Positions 25,719-38,253 of a stretch of DNA of 64,000 nt are shown here, in pieces. The stretch covers positions 1,673,926 through 1,737,925 of the forward strand of contig NC_087064.1 of assembly GCF_963678635.1 (NCBI RefSeq). The letters run 5' to 3'. Each line of letters begins with the position of its first letter. The first letter of the stretch is position 1. This DNA comes from Symsagittifera roscoffensis (taxonomy: Eukaryota; Xenacoelomorpha; Acoela; Convolutidae). The notes beneath the pieces are model-generated. The model had not been told where the DNA came from, searched no databases, and saw nothing but the letters and a program-made list of their open reading frames with translations. A program made the position numbers and the translations under genes.

Positions 25719-28700
25719 CACCCCAGTCATATAAATTTCTCACTTTGTTCGAAATTTGGAATAAAAACATGTTTAGAGTTTGCCTTATAGTTCAAATCTT
25801 TCAAATTTTTCTATGCCAAACAATCGTCAAAAATCTTGACCTTTTCTAAAGGTTGAACAGCAGTGATTATTCAGGTTCCATAGAATTTGAATTCCGTTGG
25901 GAAAAAATTATCGGCAGACTTACCATGAGCGGGTTTTGTTGTCAGGTGCTGAAAGGTAATTCACGCCTAGGTCATCAAAGTTTGCTGCAGATTAAACAAA
26001 AATTTACGCCACTTCAATTAAATCGGACGCGGCAAGACATCCAATTTATTATAGCTTTCGTTCAATGCGGCAAAAACTTAAGTTTTAAAAACAATCAAAT
26101 TGACAATTTTTTAGTAATTGTTTTTTACTTATAACTGATGTTAGCTAAAGTTTGGTAAGCGATCTTAATGCATTGAAGGTGCTTTTCTTAGCTAGCCATA
26201 AGCTAGATTAGTAATTTATATCGTTTCAAAAAATAGCTTATATTTTTTGTATAGATCTTTTTTTGTTGTTTTACGTTTGCGCCTTTGCGGTAGAACAATA
26301 TAAGCTATCAAGGAACGATACACCACACATAAAATAAACGATCAAGGTGTTATAAAACTCAATTGTAAGCATTCATACCAAACCATTAAGAATACCATAC
26401 GCGAGCAGAGACACGCCGAAAAAATTCATTGGCTGTACAGTATAGAGCAAAGAAGCACAATGAACATTGGTTGAAAATACGCCCAGTCATAAACAACACG
26501 GATAAGGCACATGCAAAGTGAAGACAGTAGTTATAATAGCTATAACATCAAACACAGCCAGTGGATGCTCGGGCATTTTTGCAAGGAGGTGGGGGTTTGA
26601 AAATTGAAAAAATGCCGGATGTTTTGAGAGACTTTTTAAATTTCGACTGAATTCATTTTGCGAGCTCTCCTGAAATCTTACCAAGCCCCTGTTTTGCACT
26701 TACGTTTTGACTATAAAATCATGTTTTTTCGACTGGGACTCTTTCCCTTAAAATTAGTTTATATTGACGTCCAGGATTCTCTCAGTAAAACTCTAGCTTT
26801 GGTCGGCCAGAAATAGCTGTCACACACAGATACCAAAGAGAAGCCTGTTTTCAAAACTTAGCAACCAGATTTTTGCTCCTAAACACTGCCAAAAATGATG
26901 TAATGGATTGCAATCGATTATGATGGGTTTTCAAGGTCTGTATCCATGAAACTCTGAACAGCCTAATAAACATTTAAGTATCGATACTTCAATTTATTAG
27001 GTTGTTTTTGACGCCCAGCTCCACATTTTAATTTCATATTTGAAAAAATATTTAACGTTCTCACGCTACAGAGAAACTTGGCATGTTTAACAAACTATAC
27101 TGTGAACAAATTTTTTCTCAGGCACCTCCAGAATATCGAGGTAATTCTTGAGTAACAAAATTAATCGAGTTTTCAAACAATCAAGATGCAGCAACAAACG
27201 TGTCATTAGCTAGCTCTATAGAGCAAGCTGCAACATTAAACAGAAAAAAAAGTAAATTCAAATACTATATATGCTACATGATTGGATGGTAAAAACACTG
27301 CTTTGATTTGGGTTGTTTGGCTTTTCAAAAGCTCCCTAATGGGAGTTTATTCTTTAGTAGATCGGTTCTTCACACCAGCAGCGGAATTGGAGGGCAGCGG
27401 GCGACAAAAAAAGCACTTCCCAAAAACTGCCCAAAAACGCCTTTATGGGCCTGTTTTTCAGAAATTTGGTTGCAGCACAGAAAATTTGGCGGAATCAGGG
27501 TCTCGTTTTGATAAAATTGGGAGAATTAATTAGGTCGATATTTTTGAACATCCACCCCCTCCTCGAGAAAATTCTAGCTTTATACCCGGATTGATCGCCA
27601 ATGTCTGAAAGTTCATATCATTCAATTCTAGCCAAATGGTTTTGAAAACTTTAAAACTGCGAAAAAATATATTTTTCTGCTTTTCCGTCAAAAATCATAT
27701 CTAGTGCTGAAATCTGTTTCCTGAAGAAAAAGCCGGAAAACTTTTTTTGTTTTTTATAACGTCATCTACACTCAATTTTTCACTAAAAAAAAACAGAAAT
27801 GGCAATGAAACAATTTTGTTGAAGCCCAAAATGTATATGTGTACACAGATTCAGTCTTTTGATACTATTATAAATTTTATCAATGCAAAATCCATTAGAA
27901 AATTGTATATACATTTCCATTTATTTGAAATGATTTTTGTTTTCTCGAATTTTTCTCCAAGTTTTTCATCTAGTTATTGAAAATTGCATTGGGAAACACG
28001 TAATTACCTTTGAAACATATATCAAAATCGAGCTTTTGACATGTCGAAGTGAAATTTAAAAGAAAAATATAAAATTTTGAAGTGAAAAATTAAAACATTT
28101 AGTGGTCGTTGGCAATTTATATCAATTTCAGTTCTGCTGTTTTCATTTAGTAGCTCAAAATTTACAGGTATTTTAAACTAATCGGATTTAAGTATATTTT
28201 CCAAAAATTGCTTGAAAAAATTCAATGTTTTTGAACATCGGCCCCTTCTCGAGAAAGTCACTGATACTATTGCTGCTGCATGTCAACTCACGGAGAAAAC
28301 CCTTGTCACTGCCTGGCGCAGGCGTTCTGGTATCAAATCCAGGGATGTAGTGATACTGTTGGACTCTGGAGAACTGTTCTCCAAGGGGTTTACCAACCAA
28401 ACCCAATCTTTGTTCATATAAGTGGTCAGCGCAATGTTGACAGTAAGGTGGCTCGAGACTCACTCAGGCACAAGTGACAAAGAGATGGCGATCGTCATCC
28501 CAAAGCAATCAAGCAACATGGAATTCCGAGCAACCTAGACTTGCTCAAGACCACAAATCTTGCAAGAAGATATATGATCAGGACTTCTGAAATGTAGAAA
28601 CCATTCCAGGAATTGGAATTCCCTGTGAACGAGGTACAGAAGAAAAGGATCTTGCACGTAGATGATTTAACAATAGTTTCAGCCGGAACTGAGAGCTGAA

Positions 28701-29689
28701 GGTAGGCCTGAACCTCTTTCTCTGCTGCAAGCAGAGAGTTATCAACTCTCAACTCTGTCGAAATGATGGAGGGAGTAACCGAAGATAGCGAAGGAGTTGA
28801 GGAAAGCGATGAGATGTCGGGAACAGTGAGAAGCAGAAGAAGAAGAAAGGCAAAAATAATGATGGAAATGCAAAAAAAAATTAAGAACTTTAAATTGTTT
28901 TTGTTTTCAATTGTGTTGTTCAGGCTGGGCTATTTGTGCTATTTGTTGCAATTTCGGACTTATAAAACAAGAGTTTTCATTTGAGTACTACTCCCATAAA
29001 AAGGCAAAAAAAGTGATATTGAATATTTGAGATTGATTGATTGTTCTTAATCTTCAAATGACAAGTTGACTCTTTTTATTGATCTGGTGAGGTTAGAGTA
29101 CACTCACTCAAACAAGTGGGTAACAAAGAGTTTCTCCATGTCACAGATTTTTTATTTTCAATAAAAAGAACAATAAAAAGAACATTTATCTCGGAAAAAT
29201 CACCTGTTACAAGTTTTTTTGATACTTTCGATAAGAAATAAAAAAAACGCGATATATCCTTATTGGCTGGCTCGGTGAGTTGATATGGAGTAAATAATTT
29301 TGTGATCTCTGACTTGGTTTGTAAAATTGTCTGCGTCGAAACTGGATTGTAATTAATGACAATAACTCGGAGTTAGCGTCCAATGGGGACATTGATTAAG
29401 CTGTCCAGGAAGTGCGTGCACTTCTTCCAGAAGCTGCAAAAGAATCTTCCCAATACAGTTTGATACGTCACAAGGCTTTTTAGGGACCAAAATTTAATTT
29501 AAAAAGGTTCAGAATGAGGTTACTTTAAAAATCTAATTTTTTGATTTACTGCTGACCTTTCTGAAACATGTCGAAAATGACCATAAATTGCAGCAAAGTT
29601 CTTAATAAACACAACAGACAAATTCAACGGGTGGCTTTTTTGGTTGGGAGAAAAGGGGGTCAGAATTAGCTTGAAAAGTTTGGTGGTAC
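25719..29689. other. No convincing gene; scattered old repeat fragments
   Basis: About 4 kb of AT-rich sequence. 26530-26900 (minus sense), 27300-27600 and 28200-28260 are diverged pieces of a block also found in the core of the large element at 8130-8380. They are recognisable by a run of C's followed by CTCGAGAAAATCCTAG or similar. A better-composed stretch at 28250-28780 has frames on both strands (91 codons at 28188-28463 minus, 85 codons at 28495-28752 minus) and might be decayed coding sequence, but I could not assign a family. Confidence 0.5.
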
Positions 29690-30935
29690 GCGGCTGTACC
29701 TGATGAGCTCGGGTAAGATTGTTCTTTGCCTATCATTTTTACATTTTGATTTAAAAACATAATTCTTTCTAATCGCTTAATGTAGGTTAATTCATTCGCC
29801 CAAAGTCCAGTCAAAATCGTTTTTTAAATGGCCTTTACGCTGTGTCATGATGATCATTAGCAACAATGATTGTACTCACAAGGAAAGCTTAAAACCTTCA
29901 GAACTGATAAATTGGATTGGCTGGGCTTTTTGATCTAGTTGGTATCAAATCACATGTGTAAATATTTCTCTTATCGACACTAAGAAAGTCCAATAGTTTC
30001 CATGTTCCTTATTTGTTGATGAAAATTCTTTTGATAGAGCAACAATAGATAGTGATTAAATGCGAAGCAGTCAAGAACTCTCAATTTTCAAACACTTAAA
30101 AGAGCACAAAAAAACTCGTGTGTTCCCCTGGCTGAAAATCTAACGTTTTTGAAAACAATTGGAACGACAAAGAAAAGGATGTTACAAAATGGTCTTTTTT
30201 ATCAAAATTTGTTATAATTCTCTTTGAAGCAATCAAAAGAAGTGGACACAAACGAACCACAAGCGTGAATTCTTTGAAGTGAACTCGTTAGTTAAAATCC
30301 AAAATAAATTATTCTTTTGAAACTAGACTTTAAGAATGTCTTTAACTCTCTAACAAAAACAAATGTTGAGACAAATATTGTCCGGAAATGTAAAAATAAA
30401 AACAGCTATTCAATGTACAGTAAAACTAGTTTCTTTTTGAACAAAAGCTCTATCAGATTGTCGGGAAACGGAACTAAAAAAATCGGCCCTAGAGCCCATC
30501 TTATTCGACAGAATTATTTTCGAGGCTAGTAAAACCGCTAGAGTGGTTTTTAGATACTAGTAAGTTAAACGACGGCTTTACGGCAGTAAACCGGGACCTT
30601 AAAAACGTTATGAAGCGAGAACAAAAATACTACCTGAGCTTGAACACTGGAACGTGCAAGTTTGAGAAGTACTTTTAGATCTACCGCAAGTACACAGTAC
30701 AGTTCAGTTTTATTGCAGTTTTGTAAAATATGCCACAACATGAAAGCAAAAAGAAAAAAAGATCATTTTATACCAGGATCTCCAATCGGCGAGCTTTACC
30801 GTAAATAAATGGTCGACAAAAAATAAGGAGGCTGGAAAAGTCTCGGATGTCACTGAGAAACTGGATTCTCATTATGGTTTCAACTGTCTAAAAACTTGCT
30901 TCAGCAGGCAAAAACTCCTAAATTTTTCTGCGCCG
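29690..30935 (+). pseudogene. Decayed reverse transcriptase of a non-LTR element, copy A
   Basis: The clearest coding remnant begins at about 30317 and reads KLDFKNVFNSL, the palm block A of a group of non-LTR reverse transcriptases with an asparagine in the D-x-x-N-A-F-N form. It continues with an SKTSFFLNKSS-type stretch. Further on, RDLKNVMKREQKYYLSLN and CKF (about 30590-30665) resemble the conserved LN..KC block. Near 30830-30910 an HYGF...CF stretch resembles the thumb region. Stops and frameshifts separate the blocks, so it is dead. Copy B (30936-33000) is a diverged tandem paralogue in the same orientation. Family assignment below non-LTR RT is not secure. Confidence 0.55.
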
Positions 30936-33000
30936 CTGTACCTGATAAGCTCGGGTGAAATTGTTGCTTGCTTATGAACTTCACATTTCAATTTTGAAAC
31001 TTACTTTTTTTATTTTTCGTTTGTTGATCTGTCTGTGTCAAGAGCAAGAGTAGAAGAACATTAAAAAATGTACTAGCAAAAATTGCCTTTAACTTTCAGG
31101 ACTTAAAAATTAAAATGGGTTGACATTGTTTTTCGTAGTTGGTATCAGATTATTTAAATAAACAAATCAATTAGCAATTCTAAGAAAATCCTATATGTTT
31201 CTTGTATGTTTGGTTGCTGATATAAAAGTTGGTATAAAAGCGACAAAAGCTATTCGTTTACTGCTAGTCAATTATGTGAAAACAGCCACCTCGATATGCT
31301 GATAGTAAAAGAATAAGAGATCCCAAGAGAGTACAAAAAAACTCGCCTGTTCCTTTAGCTGAAAATCTGTCGGGCAAAATAAACGAAATATTCTGAATTT
31401 ACAAAATGGTTTTTTAAACGTTTTTCTTGAGTTTTTTTTGGACGCAAACAGTCCACTAGCGTGAAGTCTTTGTATTAAAAAAGTCAAGCAAACACTGTTT
31501 CACTTCAAAAACTTCATCCTCAAACTTCCAGCCCGCGCTTGAATGATCTCGAGCAGATATTAAAGCTAGAAAACAGTAAGATAATTGAAAAAAACTAAAA
31601 GATATAGTAACTTCTTATACTACTTCTAATGATAAAAATTGCTTCTTTTTTTAACTGATAACTATCAAAAATAGTTATCTAAGCAACTTCAGCAGGTTAA
31701 ATCTGCCGCTCCAAGTCTTTAAAATTAGGATAGTTTCTTTTTGATCGAAACAGCAATAAGATTCTTCCCGAATGGATCACGAGCAGGCCCAGATAAAAGG
31801 GCTCCTCAGTTTTATCAAGAACTTTTTTAATAGTCAAATGGCAGTGCAGGACTTATTTTATTGAAATCATACTAAGCTGTTAAACATCAATGGAGATTTC
31901 AAAATACCCGAACCCTTAATATCTTTTTTGGTGCAAAGCTTATCGCTTATCATAAAGGTTCAGGTAGATTTGAGACCGTTTGCCAGAGACCCTTTTTTTG
32001 CGGAAACAATTCAGACGCTAGTGGAACAGCTAGAGTGGGACACAAATAGATGAAGTTTAGATGAAGGAAACTTAGCCGATGACTATAAGTAAGTACTCCA
32101 GGACGTAAAAAAAAACATCTCAAAAAGGAACAAAAATAGAACTGAGCCTGAATACTGAACAGTGCAAACTTTAAAATTAGGACCGACTTGGAGAACCCAA
32201 TACAGCTCAATAGAAACTAATTTTTGTACCCAAAAAAATGAAAAGAAAAAAGACCTCAGTATACTATAATATTTAATCGGCGAACTTTGCCGTAAAAAAA
32301 CGCTCTTCAAAAAAATTTGAGAGCTGACATCTGAAAAATGTCTGATCTCACTGACAAACTAGATGCCCATTGTGGTTTTTAAATTCTGAAAAATACTTAA
32401 GTATGCTCCCATCTTTTTGCGTACGAGACCTTGTTTTTGGCAAACAAAAAACTCCCATCTTTTTCGAGTACGAGACCTTGTTTTTAGCAAAAACAAATTG
32501 AATTGCTACGCCAGAATACTGAGAAACGCATTATGCACCAATATGAAAATGAAAGACGACCATTTTTTTTCATACATTTATCCAGGGTTGAAAGGTGGCT
32601 GGCATGTAGCTTTACCCGCTTTCATGGCCTCAGCAAAAGCAGAAAAAAATGACCTAAGCTAAACTTTTGATTTGGAGCGTGTGGATGGAGTTTGAAATCA
32701 TGCGCTTGAATGGTGGTTTGAGTTTGGAAAAATTGAATTATATCCGAAAACAAAATCCTGAAAAAATGAACAGTGCCGATTTTTATAAGCGAAATTGCAG
32801 AACTGTTTTTACAACTCGGCCAACGAACATAAAAAAGATTGAATGCATTCCGAGATAGATTTGGCTACAAAGAATTGAACGTCATTGGGTGCAAAAATTC
32901 AATTTTAAAATTATGGACACAACTCAAAATTAAAGAGGATTTCGATAAGTTTTTTTAAATTTGCGGAAAAAAAATTTTTTTTTGAAAATGGTTGATTTGG
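30936..33000 (+). pseudogene. Decayed reverse transcriptase of a non-LTR element, copy B
   Basis: Several landmarks of copy A recur in order: CTGTACCTGATAAGCTCGGG at about 30940 versus 29692, CTCGCCTGTTCCTTTAGCTG versus 30118, GCTAGTGGAACAGCTAGAGT at 32012 versus 30525, and GGCGAACTTTGCCGTAAA at 32279 versus 30787. Copy B also keeps an upstream block, FFGAKLIAYHKGSGRF (about 31925-31972). It resembles the GA.L..L.K..GG.RPIA motif of RT fingers. Downstream, GGWHVALPAFMAS (about 32590-32630) resembles the GGLG....AF.AS region after the thumb. Multiple stops and frame changes show it is not functional. Confidence 0.55.
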
Positions 33001-33884
33001 GTTTTCCCGTCTTAAAAATGCAGAGTTATTCTCAAGGCAATCAATTCTGATCAAGTTTGGGCGTTCTGCGCGGTCGAGTCTGAATGCTTTTATAAATGGG
33101 AGTTCATCTTGTACTCACACTTAGTTGCTTTAGTGTTAGGACACCTCCACAAGACCGATCATAAGTGAAACAGACGTTTTCACGCTCGTTTTGTGGGCTG
33201 ATGGTAATTTAATAGGGAAGTAATAGTAGTAGACTACATAGCCCCAGTAGGTATAATTCGGGATAGGTTTGTACCCCTGGTACGGCTGCCGTTGAAGCGG
33301 ATGAGCGACAAAATTAAAATGACTTAGTAGATGATGCATACCTTGTTGAACCGCTAGCGTTTGAGGTTCAGGCTGTGGACGGCCCCAGCAGGGTTTTTTT
33401 AGCAAGCTTTCCAAGAACTAAAAAGATGTACAGAGAAACCAAGGGCAGGCATTTTTTCAAAACAGAGAACTTCTCTGGCAATACAGAGTGCAAGCGTGTC
33501 GTGCGTACTGGGTACAAAAAATGAGATATAGTTTTTGATGAATTTTTTTCTTCTATTATTACATGATAAATTGTTTTTAACAATTGTCGAGTTAAATTTT
33601 ATGATTGACAAAATCATAAGACTTATAGAGGTCAAATTTAGTCACATCAAAACTTTTAGCCTCGTATGTATGCTTATCAATTTCATATCTGGAAAGATCC
33701 TAGGTTTCAGACAGGAATATGCAATGAACGGACTCCTGACTGTAACCTTGTCTAATATTATACAATTTTTTCTCGTGTAGAGAGAATCCCAGCGCATGAG
33801 CCTCTGCAAGCATACACAATTAAACAGCTGCAGATGATAGCTTCTGAAAAGTTCTCATTGACATAATTCCACATCATCGTCAAT
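33001..33884. other. No recognised gene
   Basis: A 92-codon minus-strand frame at 33136-33414 is rich in P, Q and Y and has better codon composition than its surroundings, but I see no family motif and no clear splice partners. The rest is AT-rich filler between retrotransposon remnants. Confidence 0.4.
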
Positions 33885-36620
33885 TTATACTTTCAAAGAC
33901 ATCAAACTAGGGAAATCCAAAAATTCATTCAATCTGTGTAGTGTTCTACAATTTCTAAACGTGAATTTATCTCTTGCTTTTTCTGTTCTCGGTTTGCTTA
34001 GTTTGAAAATTTCGGAAAATTTTCCCAATAATTCATTTATAGTTGGTGAAATTTGATTGGACTCATTTTCTAACCAAAAGAATTTCATTTGATTGGCATG
34101 TCAGATCTTGCAAGCGCAACACATTGAAAACCATGCGTAAAAACCGGGAGGAGAAAGGATTTGTGCAGGCCCAGTTTTCACAATGTTTTCAATTTCTAGG
34201 AAACATTACCTTTCAGGAGATAGAAACCACTTTGGCGTTTTTAAGTTTCTTTTCTATGTGTGTATGCCAGTTCAGTTTTTTGTTTAAAAGCACTCCTAGG
34301 CTCTTGATAACGTTTAATTGTTCTAGGGCAGCACTTTGTAAAGAAAACTGAGTCTCATTTCCTATGAAGATAATCTTGAAACATTTATCCATTGCTAGTT
34401 TCATCTTGTTTCTGCTGAACCAAGTATCAATGGAGTCTGTTTGTACTTGGTCAAAAATCATGTTTTTACAGAGAAAATTTTAGAACATCAGCGAAAAAGT
34501 AAAAGTCGCTAAGTTTTGGGACATCCGGCAAGCTATTTAAAAGTTTACACAATAGAAGTGGTCCTAGTAGAGAGTACTGTGGTGCACCGCTTGTCACTTC
34601 CAATACACTTGAACATGCGTTATTTACACGAACAAATTGATTTTAACCCAATGAGCTAGTCATACAAAAGTTCATTTAAGCATCGCACTCCGCCTATTTG
34701 ACCAAAATTTTTGAGAAATTTCTTATTGGGCACTTCATCAATTGCATACAAAAAGTCTGTGATGACCTCGCAAGATGAAACTTTGTCTGGCTTTGTAAAT
34801 TTTCTTGAGAAAACTTGGACCACTGAATATTTCTTGACAAAACTATGCTTGGTTGAGGTTAAATGCTTGTACAAGTCATCTTAGATAAATTTTTTGAAAT
34901 TTTAACTAATAATGTTTAGGAGTAATTCAGGTCGGTAGTTGTTTCTTTCATGCATATCTCCATGTTTTGAACACTGGTGTCACCGCTGCCAGTTAGTTTC
35001 AATCTGATTGGTAATTTCTTGATACGCTTTACATTGTCCAGACATTTTGTGTAGAGTGACTGCCATTTGCCTACCGCTTTTGTGGAAAAATATTGGTGGG
35101 AGCTCGTCCGGCCCTCTAGCTTTTTTCTGATCTTTTGTTACTATTATTTCGTGAGTGGTCTCTACCGATCCACTGAAAGCCTTCAAGATTGGTTTTTCTT
35201 TTAAATTCTCTCAAATTAAATTGATTTTTTTAGTAAGAAAACGGAATGAAAAAAATCATTCAAATTGTCTCTTTTTTTATTTGCAGCTTTTTCTTGCATC
35301 TTTAATTAATGTTTTGGTAAATTCAAGAACATGCAAAAATTTCGAGGTGTTCAAAAAATTAGATTTTGCTAAAATCTATGCCGGTCACTTTCAGCAGTTC
35401 CAGTTACAGTCGCTCCTAAATTATCAACTTGTCTCTTCCTGTTGCTGGTAGGTTTTGCAAGAAAATTTTTTGTTGTGTTTGTAGTCTATTTTTTAATTTG
35501 GAGAATTTTGGAAAAATCCATCGAGTGAGAGTTTGTTTATGCCTCGTTCTTCTTAGAACACATTCTCCTATGGTATCAACAGCGGGGCTCAAGAGGTGCA
35601 GGTTCTGTAACCCTACTCAGTTGGTCATAGTCAGCAACATCAAGAGGGTTATTGGAACATATATTAAACTCTACTGCTTGTCCTAATTTTCTTTTATCAA
35701 ATAAGTCGACAAAACATTGTTTATACTCATTGCTACTCATTACAGTCTCCCAAACGGTGTTTGCAAAGTTTATGTCTCCGCATAATAAAAACGTTGTAGA
35801 TTTGGGAAAACTGTCTTCTAATTTTTCAAAATCTCCTTGTTATAAATGGATTTGCTATTATGAGCTGGCTTGTGGAAAAAGCAGACGTCTAGTTCAGTAA
35901 ATTCTATTTTCATTTTTCATGCTTCACACGATTCAGGGTGTTCTTGCTGTAATTCAAAATTTTCTGTATTGTTTTTGACAGCATTCAATGACTCACCATG
36001 AGAATTTTTATTAAATTCATGTAATCTGTTCGATCTGCATATGGTGGAATCAGTGGGCATCAGCTTAGATGGTATAATTTGTGAATTCAGCCAATTTTCG
36101 AATATACAAATGATGTTGAAGTGTTCGGATAGGCGCGCATTTGATAGTTTTGATCTCTTTTCCTCTTTTTAGTGTTAACCAAGCTTCGTGTGTTGAGTTG
36201 CAGATTATTAAGGATCTTTAGTCAAGTCAAACTGCTAGGTTTTGAGTTTGCTTCAATTTCTAGTTGGAACAGTTGGAGAATTCTAATTTTTAGCTTCTCC
36301 CTGGGCACACCCTCATTCAGCAACAATCGCTTTGTCTTCAAGATTTGATTTTCTTTAGCTGCTTCTTCTCTCGACAGAACCGGGAGTAGATATATGCCCA
36401 TATTTGACAGGCATTCTCGTTTCTCTTTAGCCCTTGCCGAAATTAAAAACGCCTCATGTTTACTTGCAACTGCAAAAAGAAATTTTTGGGGCTTCTCTAG
36501 TTTTTCATTGAACTTTCCTAGTCTTTTAAGTTCAAAGGTATTTGGTTTTTCACCAATTACAATCACTAATGCGATTTTAATTTTTTGTTTGTGGGGAAAA
36601 CATCTTTCTTTGGATATCAT
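33885..36620 (-). pseudogene. Dead LINE (ORF1, APE endonuclease, RT remnants)
   Basis: Read on the minus strand, the pieces lie in the order of a jockey/CR1/L2-like LINE. First comes an ORF1 C-terminal remnant (36620-36222). Next is an endonuclease C-terminus with GDIN, LDLFDKRKLGQAV-like and NPLDV blocks (about 35785-35600). RT fingers with KKARGPDELPP follow (35186-34980), then NNYRPELL (about 34940). SGAPQYSLLGPLL (about 34600-34560) corresponds to SG.PQGS.LGPLLF, and YFFADV (about 34510) corresponds to the catalytic FADD/YADD box with the second aspartate lost. The last is W...NKMKLAMDKC (34460-34213). Frames change between blocks and stops intervene, so the element is extinct. Confidence 0.8.
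36222..36620 (-). pseudogene. LINE ORF1 C-terminal remnant
   Basis: A 132-codon open frame. Its middle reads MGIYLLPVLSREEAAKE followed by L..KR.LLNEG. This matches the pattern GIY..PDLT..ER..E..LR.ERR..... that is common in LINE ORF1 or pre-endonuclease proteins of animal elements. It is lysine-rich and probably nucleic-acid binding. It lies directly upstream, in the same sense, of the endonuclease and RT remnants. Confidence 0.5.
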
Positions 36621-36624
36621 TGCG

Positions 36625-37039
36625 TCTTCGGGTGAAACAAGGGCAGAAAACAGAAATTTTTTGTTTAACGTGTTTTTGAGGCAAAAGATATCTAATCGAA
36701 AACATTAATATCATACTATTGTCGCAACAATTAACAGAACATGATACAACCAGAAAAAAATCAGGCATGAGCGTATTGGCAAAAACTCCAGTTGAAACAG
36801 AGCTTGTTTATAATCATGCTGTTATCCAATTAGCTTACGTAAGAGCGTAATTGTGAGATACCAAATACAAGAATCATAAAACAAAACGGATCGTACACAG
36901 GAGATATAAATCTGATACTTCGTTTTGACAGAAGCATTAAATGGAACATTGCTCTCTACGCCATAAGAACAGCGGGACGCTTTGTTGGTTCCAAATTAAA
37001 CTACGAGAAGTAAGAGCACTCAAACCTTTGATGTGCTCA
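36625..37039. other. Spacer between two minus-strand LINE remnants
   Basis: AT-rich. The part nearest 37040 may be the decayed 3' end of the second LINE, since minus-strand frames there continue from its RT. Nothing else is recognisable. Confidence 0.35.
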
Positions 37040-38115
37040 ACACATTCTATTGATGCGTCATTTAATTAGAATATGGGAGAAACCTTTGAGATTAGTTCAG
37101 TCGTGTCAGGAGTTAAATCGAGGCCGTTGGATTTCAACATTAAGGGGCTTCCGTGTAAGTCAGACTATAAGCTATTCAAGCATGGGCCGCTGCATACGAA
37201 CTTTAAGTCATCAGCGAACAGCTATGGAACACTATGATTTACAACATCAGGCAGTTCGTTGATATAAAATAGGAATTGGAGGAAACCGAGGATGCTTCTT
37301 TAAGTAATGCCGCTTGATACGCGCTCTTCAGAGGACAGAGAATAGTTTACACGCAATCTCTGAATGCGATTAGACAAATAGGAGGAAATGAGAGGGCTAA
37401 ACGAGTCATCAAAACCAAAAACTGTAAAGAAATTAATCAAAACCTTATGAGACACGGAATCAAATGTTTTTTTTTGCATACCAAAGTAGACAGCACAAAT
37501 TTCTTCATTAACATCATAGCAATTATAAAATTTATCAATGTAATTTATAAGTTGCATAATACGACTGCAATTTTTCATAAACCCATGTTGGCTATAAGTT
37601 AGAGTATGCCGATGTTTGGAATGGAAAAATTGAAGAATTATTTCTTTGAGACATGAAGACAAACACGGGAGGATACTGATACCATGATAGTTAGTAACGT
37701 CTGATTTCCAGTTTGACTAATATAACGGAATAACACCAGCCTCATTCCAGTTTTTCGGCCAAGAACAGCAAAACATAGTTTGAGAGAAAAAACTGTAACT
37801 AATTATGGAGTAAAAATGGTGAAAAACCATCAACTGCCACTGCCGAAGTATCTAGTACATCATGTAACTGATCAGTAAAGTCCTTTTCAGAGAATGATAT
37901 ATCAGAAAGGGGGATAGTACTATAACCGCGTTGTTTGCGAAAAAAGCTCTGGGGCTTAAAAACAGACAGGAAGAAAGTATTAAAAAGATCAACTTTTCCG
38001 TTATCGTTGTCAGCTGTTGAGGAATCAAAAAAAAATTGAATGGTGCCAGGAAGTTGGATAAGTAGCTTGAAACAAAGTTTGGTATTCCTTGAACAAAATG
38101 AGGACAAGAAGACAC
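37040..38115 (-). pseudogene. Dead LINE reverse transcriptase (second lineage)
   Basis: On the minus strand, a 102-codon frame (38107-37799) ends in AVDGFSPFLLHN, the ...G.DG..P.LL. part of RT fingers. A 120-codon frame (37662-37300) contains YSQHGF, the block-A region TFDSVSHKVLINF, SSYLSNRIQR and EERVSSGIT. The same strand then gives QGSILG and LFADDLKF (about 37218-37200), an intact catalytic FADD box. The blocks match CR1/L2/jockey-type RTs. A frameshift and stops lie between 37799 and 37662 and after the FADD box. It is a different lineage from the LINE at 33885-36620. Confidence 0.85.
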
Positions 38116-38253
38116 GTTGTCTAGTTCAAGTGAATTATCCAGTTCATGTTGGAGAGATGAGAATTTTGTAGAAGAAAATAACAGAAATTAGCAAGTCTAC
38201 GTGTCTCAAAAGAAACTTTATTACTGAGATGAACAGAGTTGCTTGAGAAATAG

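Noticed and set aside
28188..28752. Possible further retroelement coding remnant (ILHVDDLTIVSAG on the plus strand resembling an RT catalytic box)
   Set aside because: Only one short block fits, neighbouring RT motifs are absent, and both strands have comparable frames.
29690..29730. Hammerhead-ribozyme-like CTGATGAGCTCGGGTAAGA (and CTGATAAG...GAAA at 30946)
   Set aside because: Stem II would be two pairs including a wobble, the GAAA and CTGATGA elements are not both intact in either copy, and no closing stems were found.
33136..33414. Minus-strand P/Q/Y-rich frame as a coding exon
   Set aside because: Composition is suggestive, but no partner exons or family similarity could be recognised.
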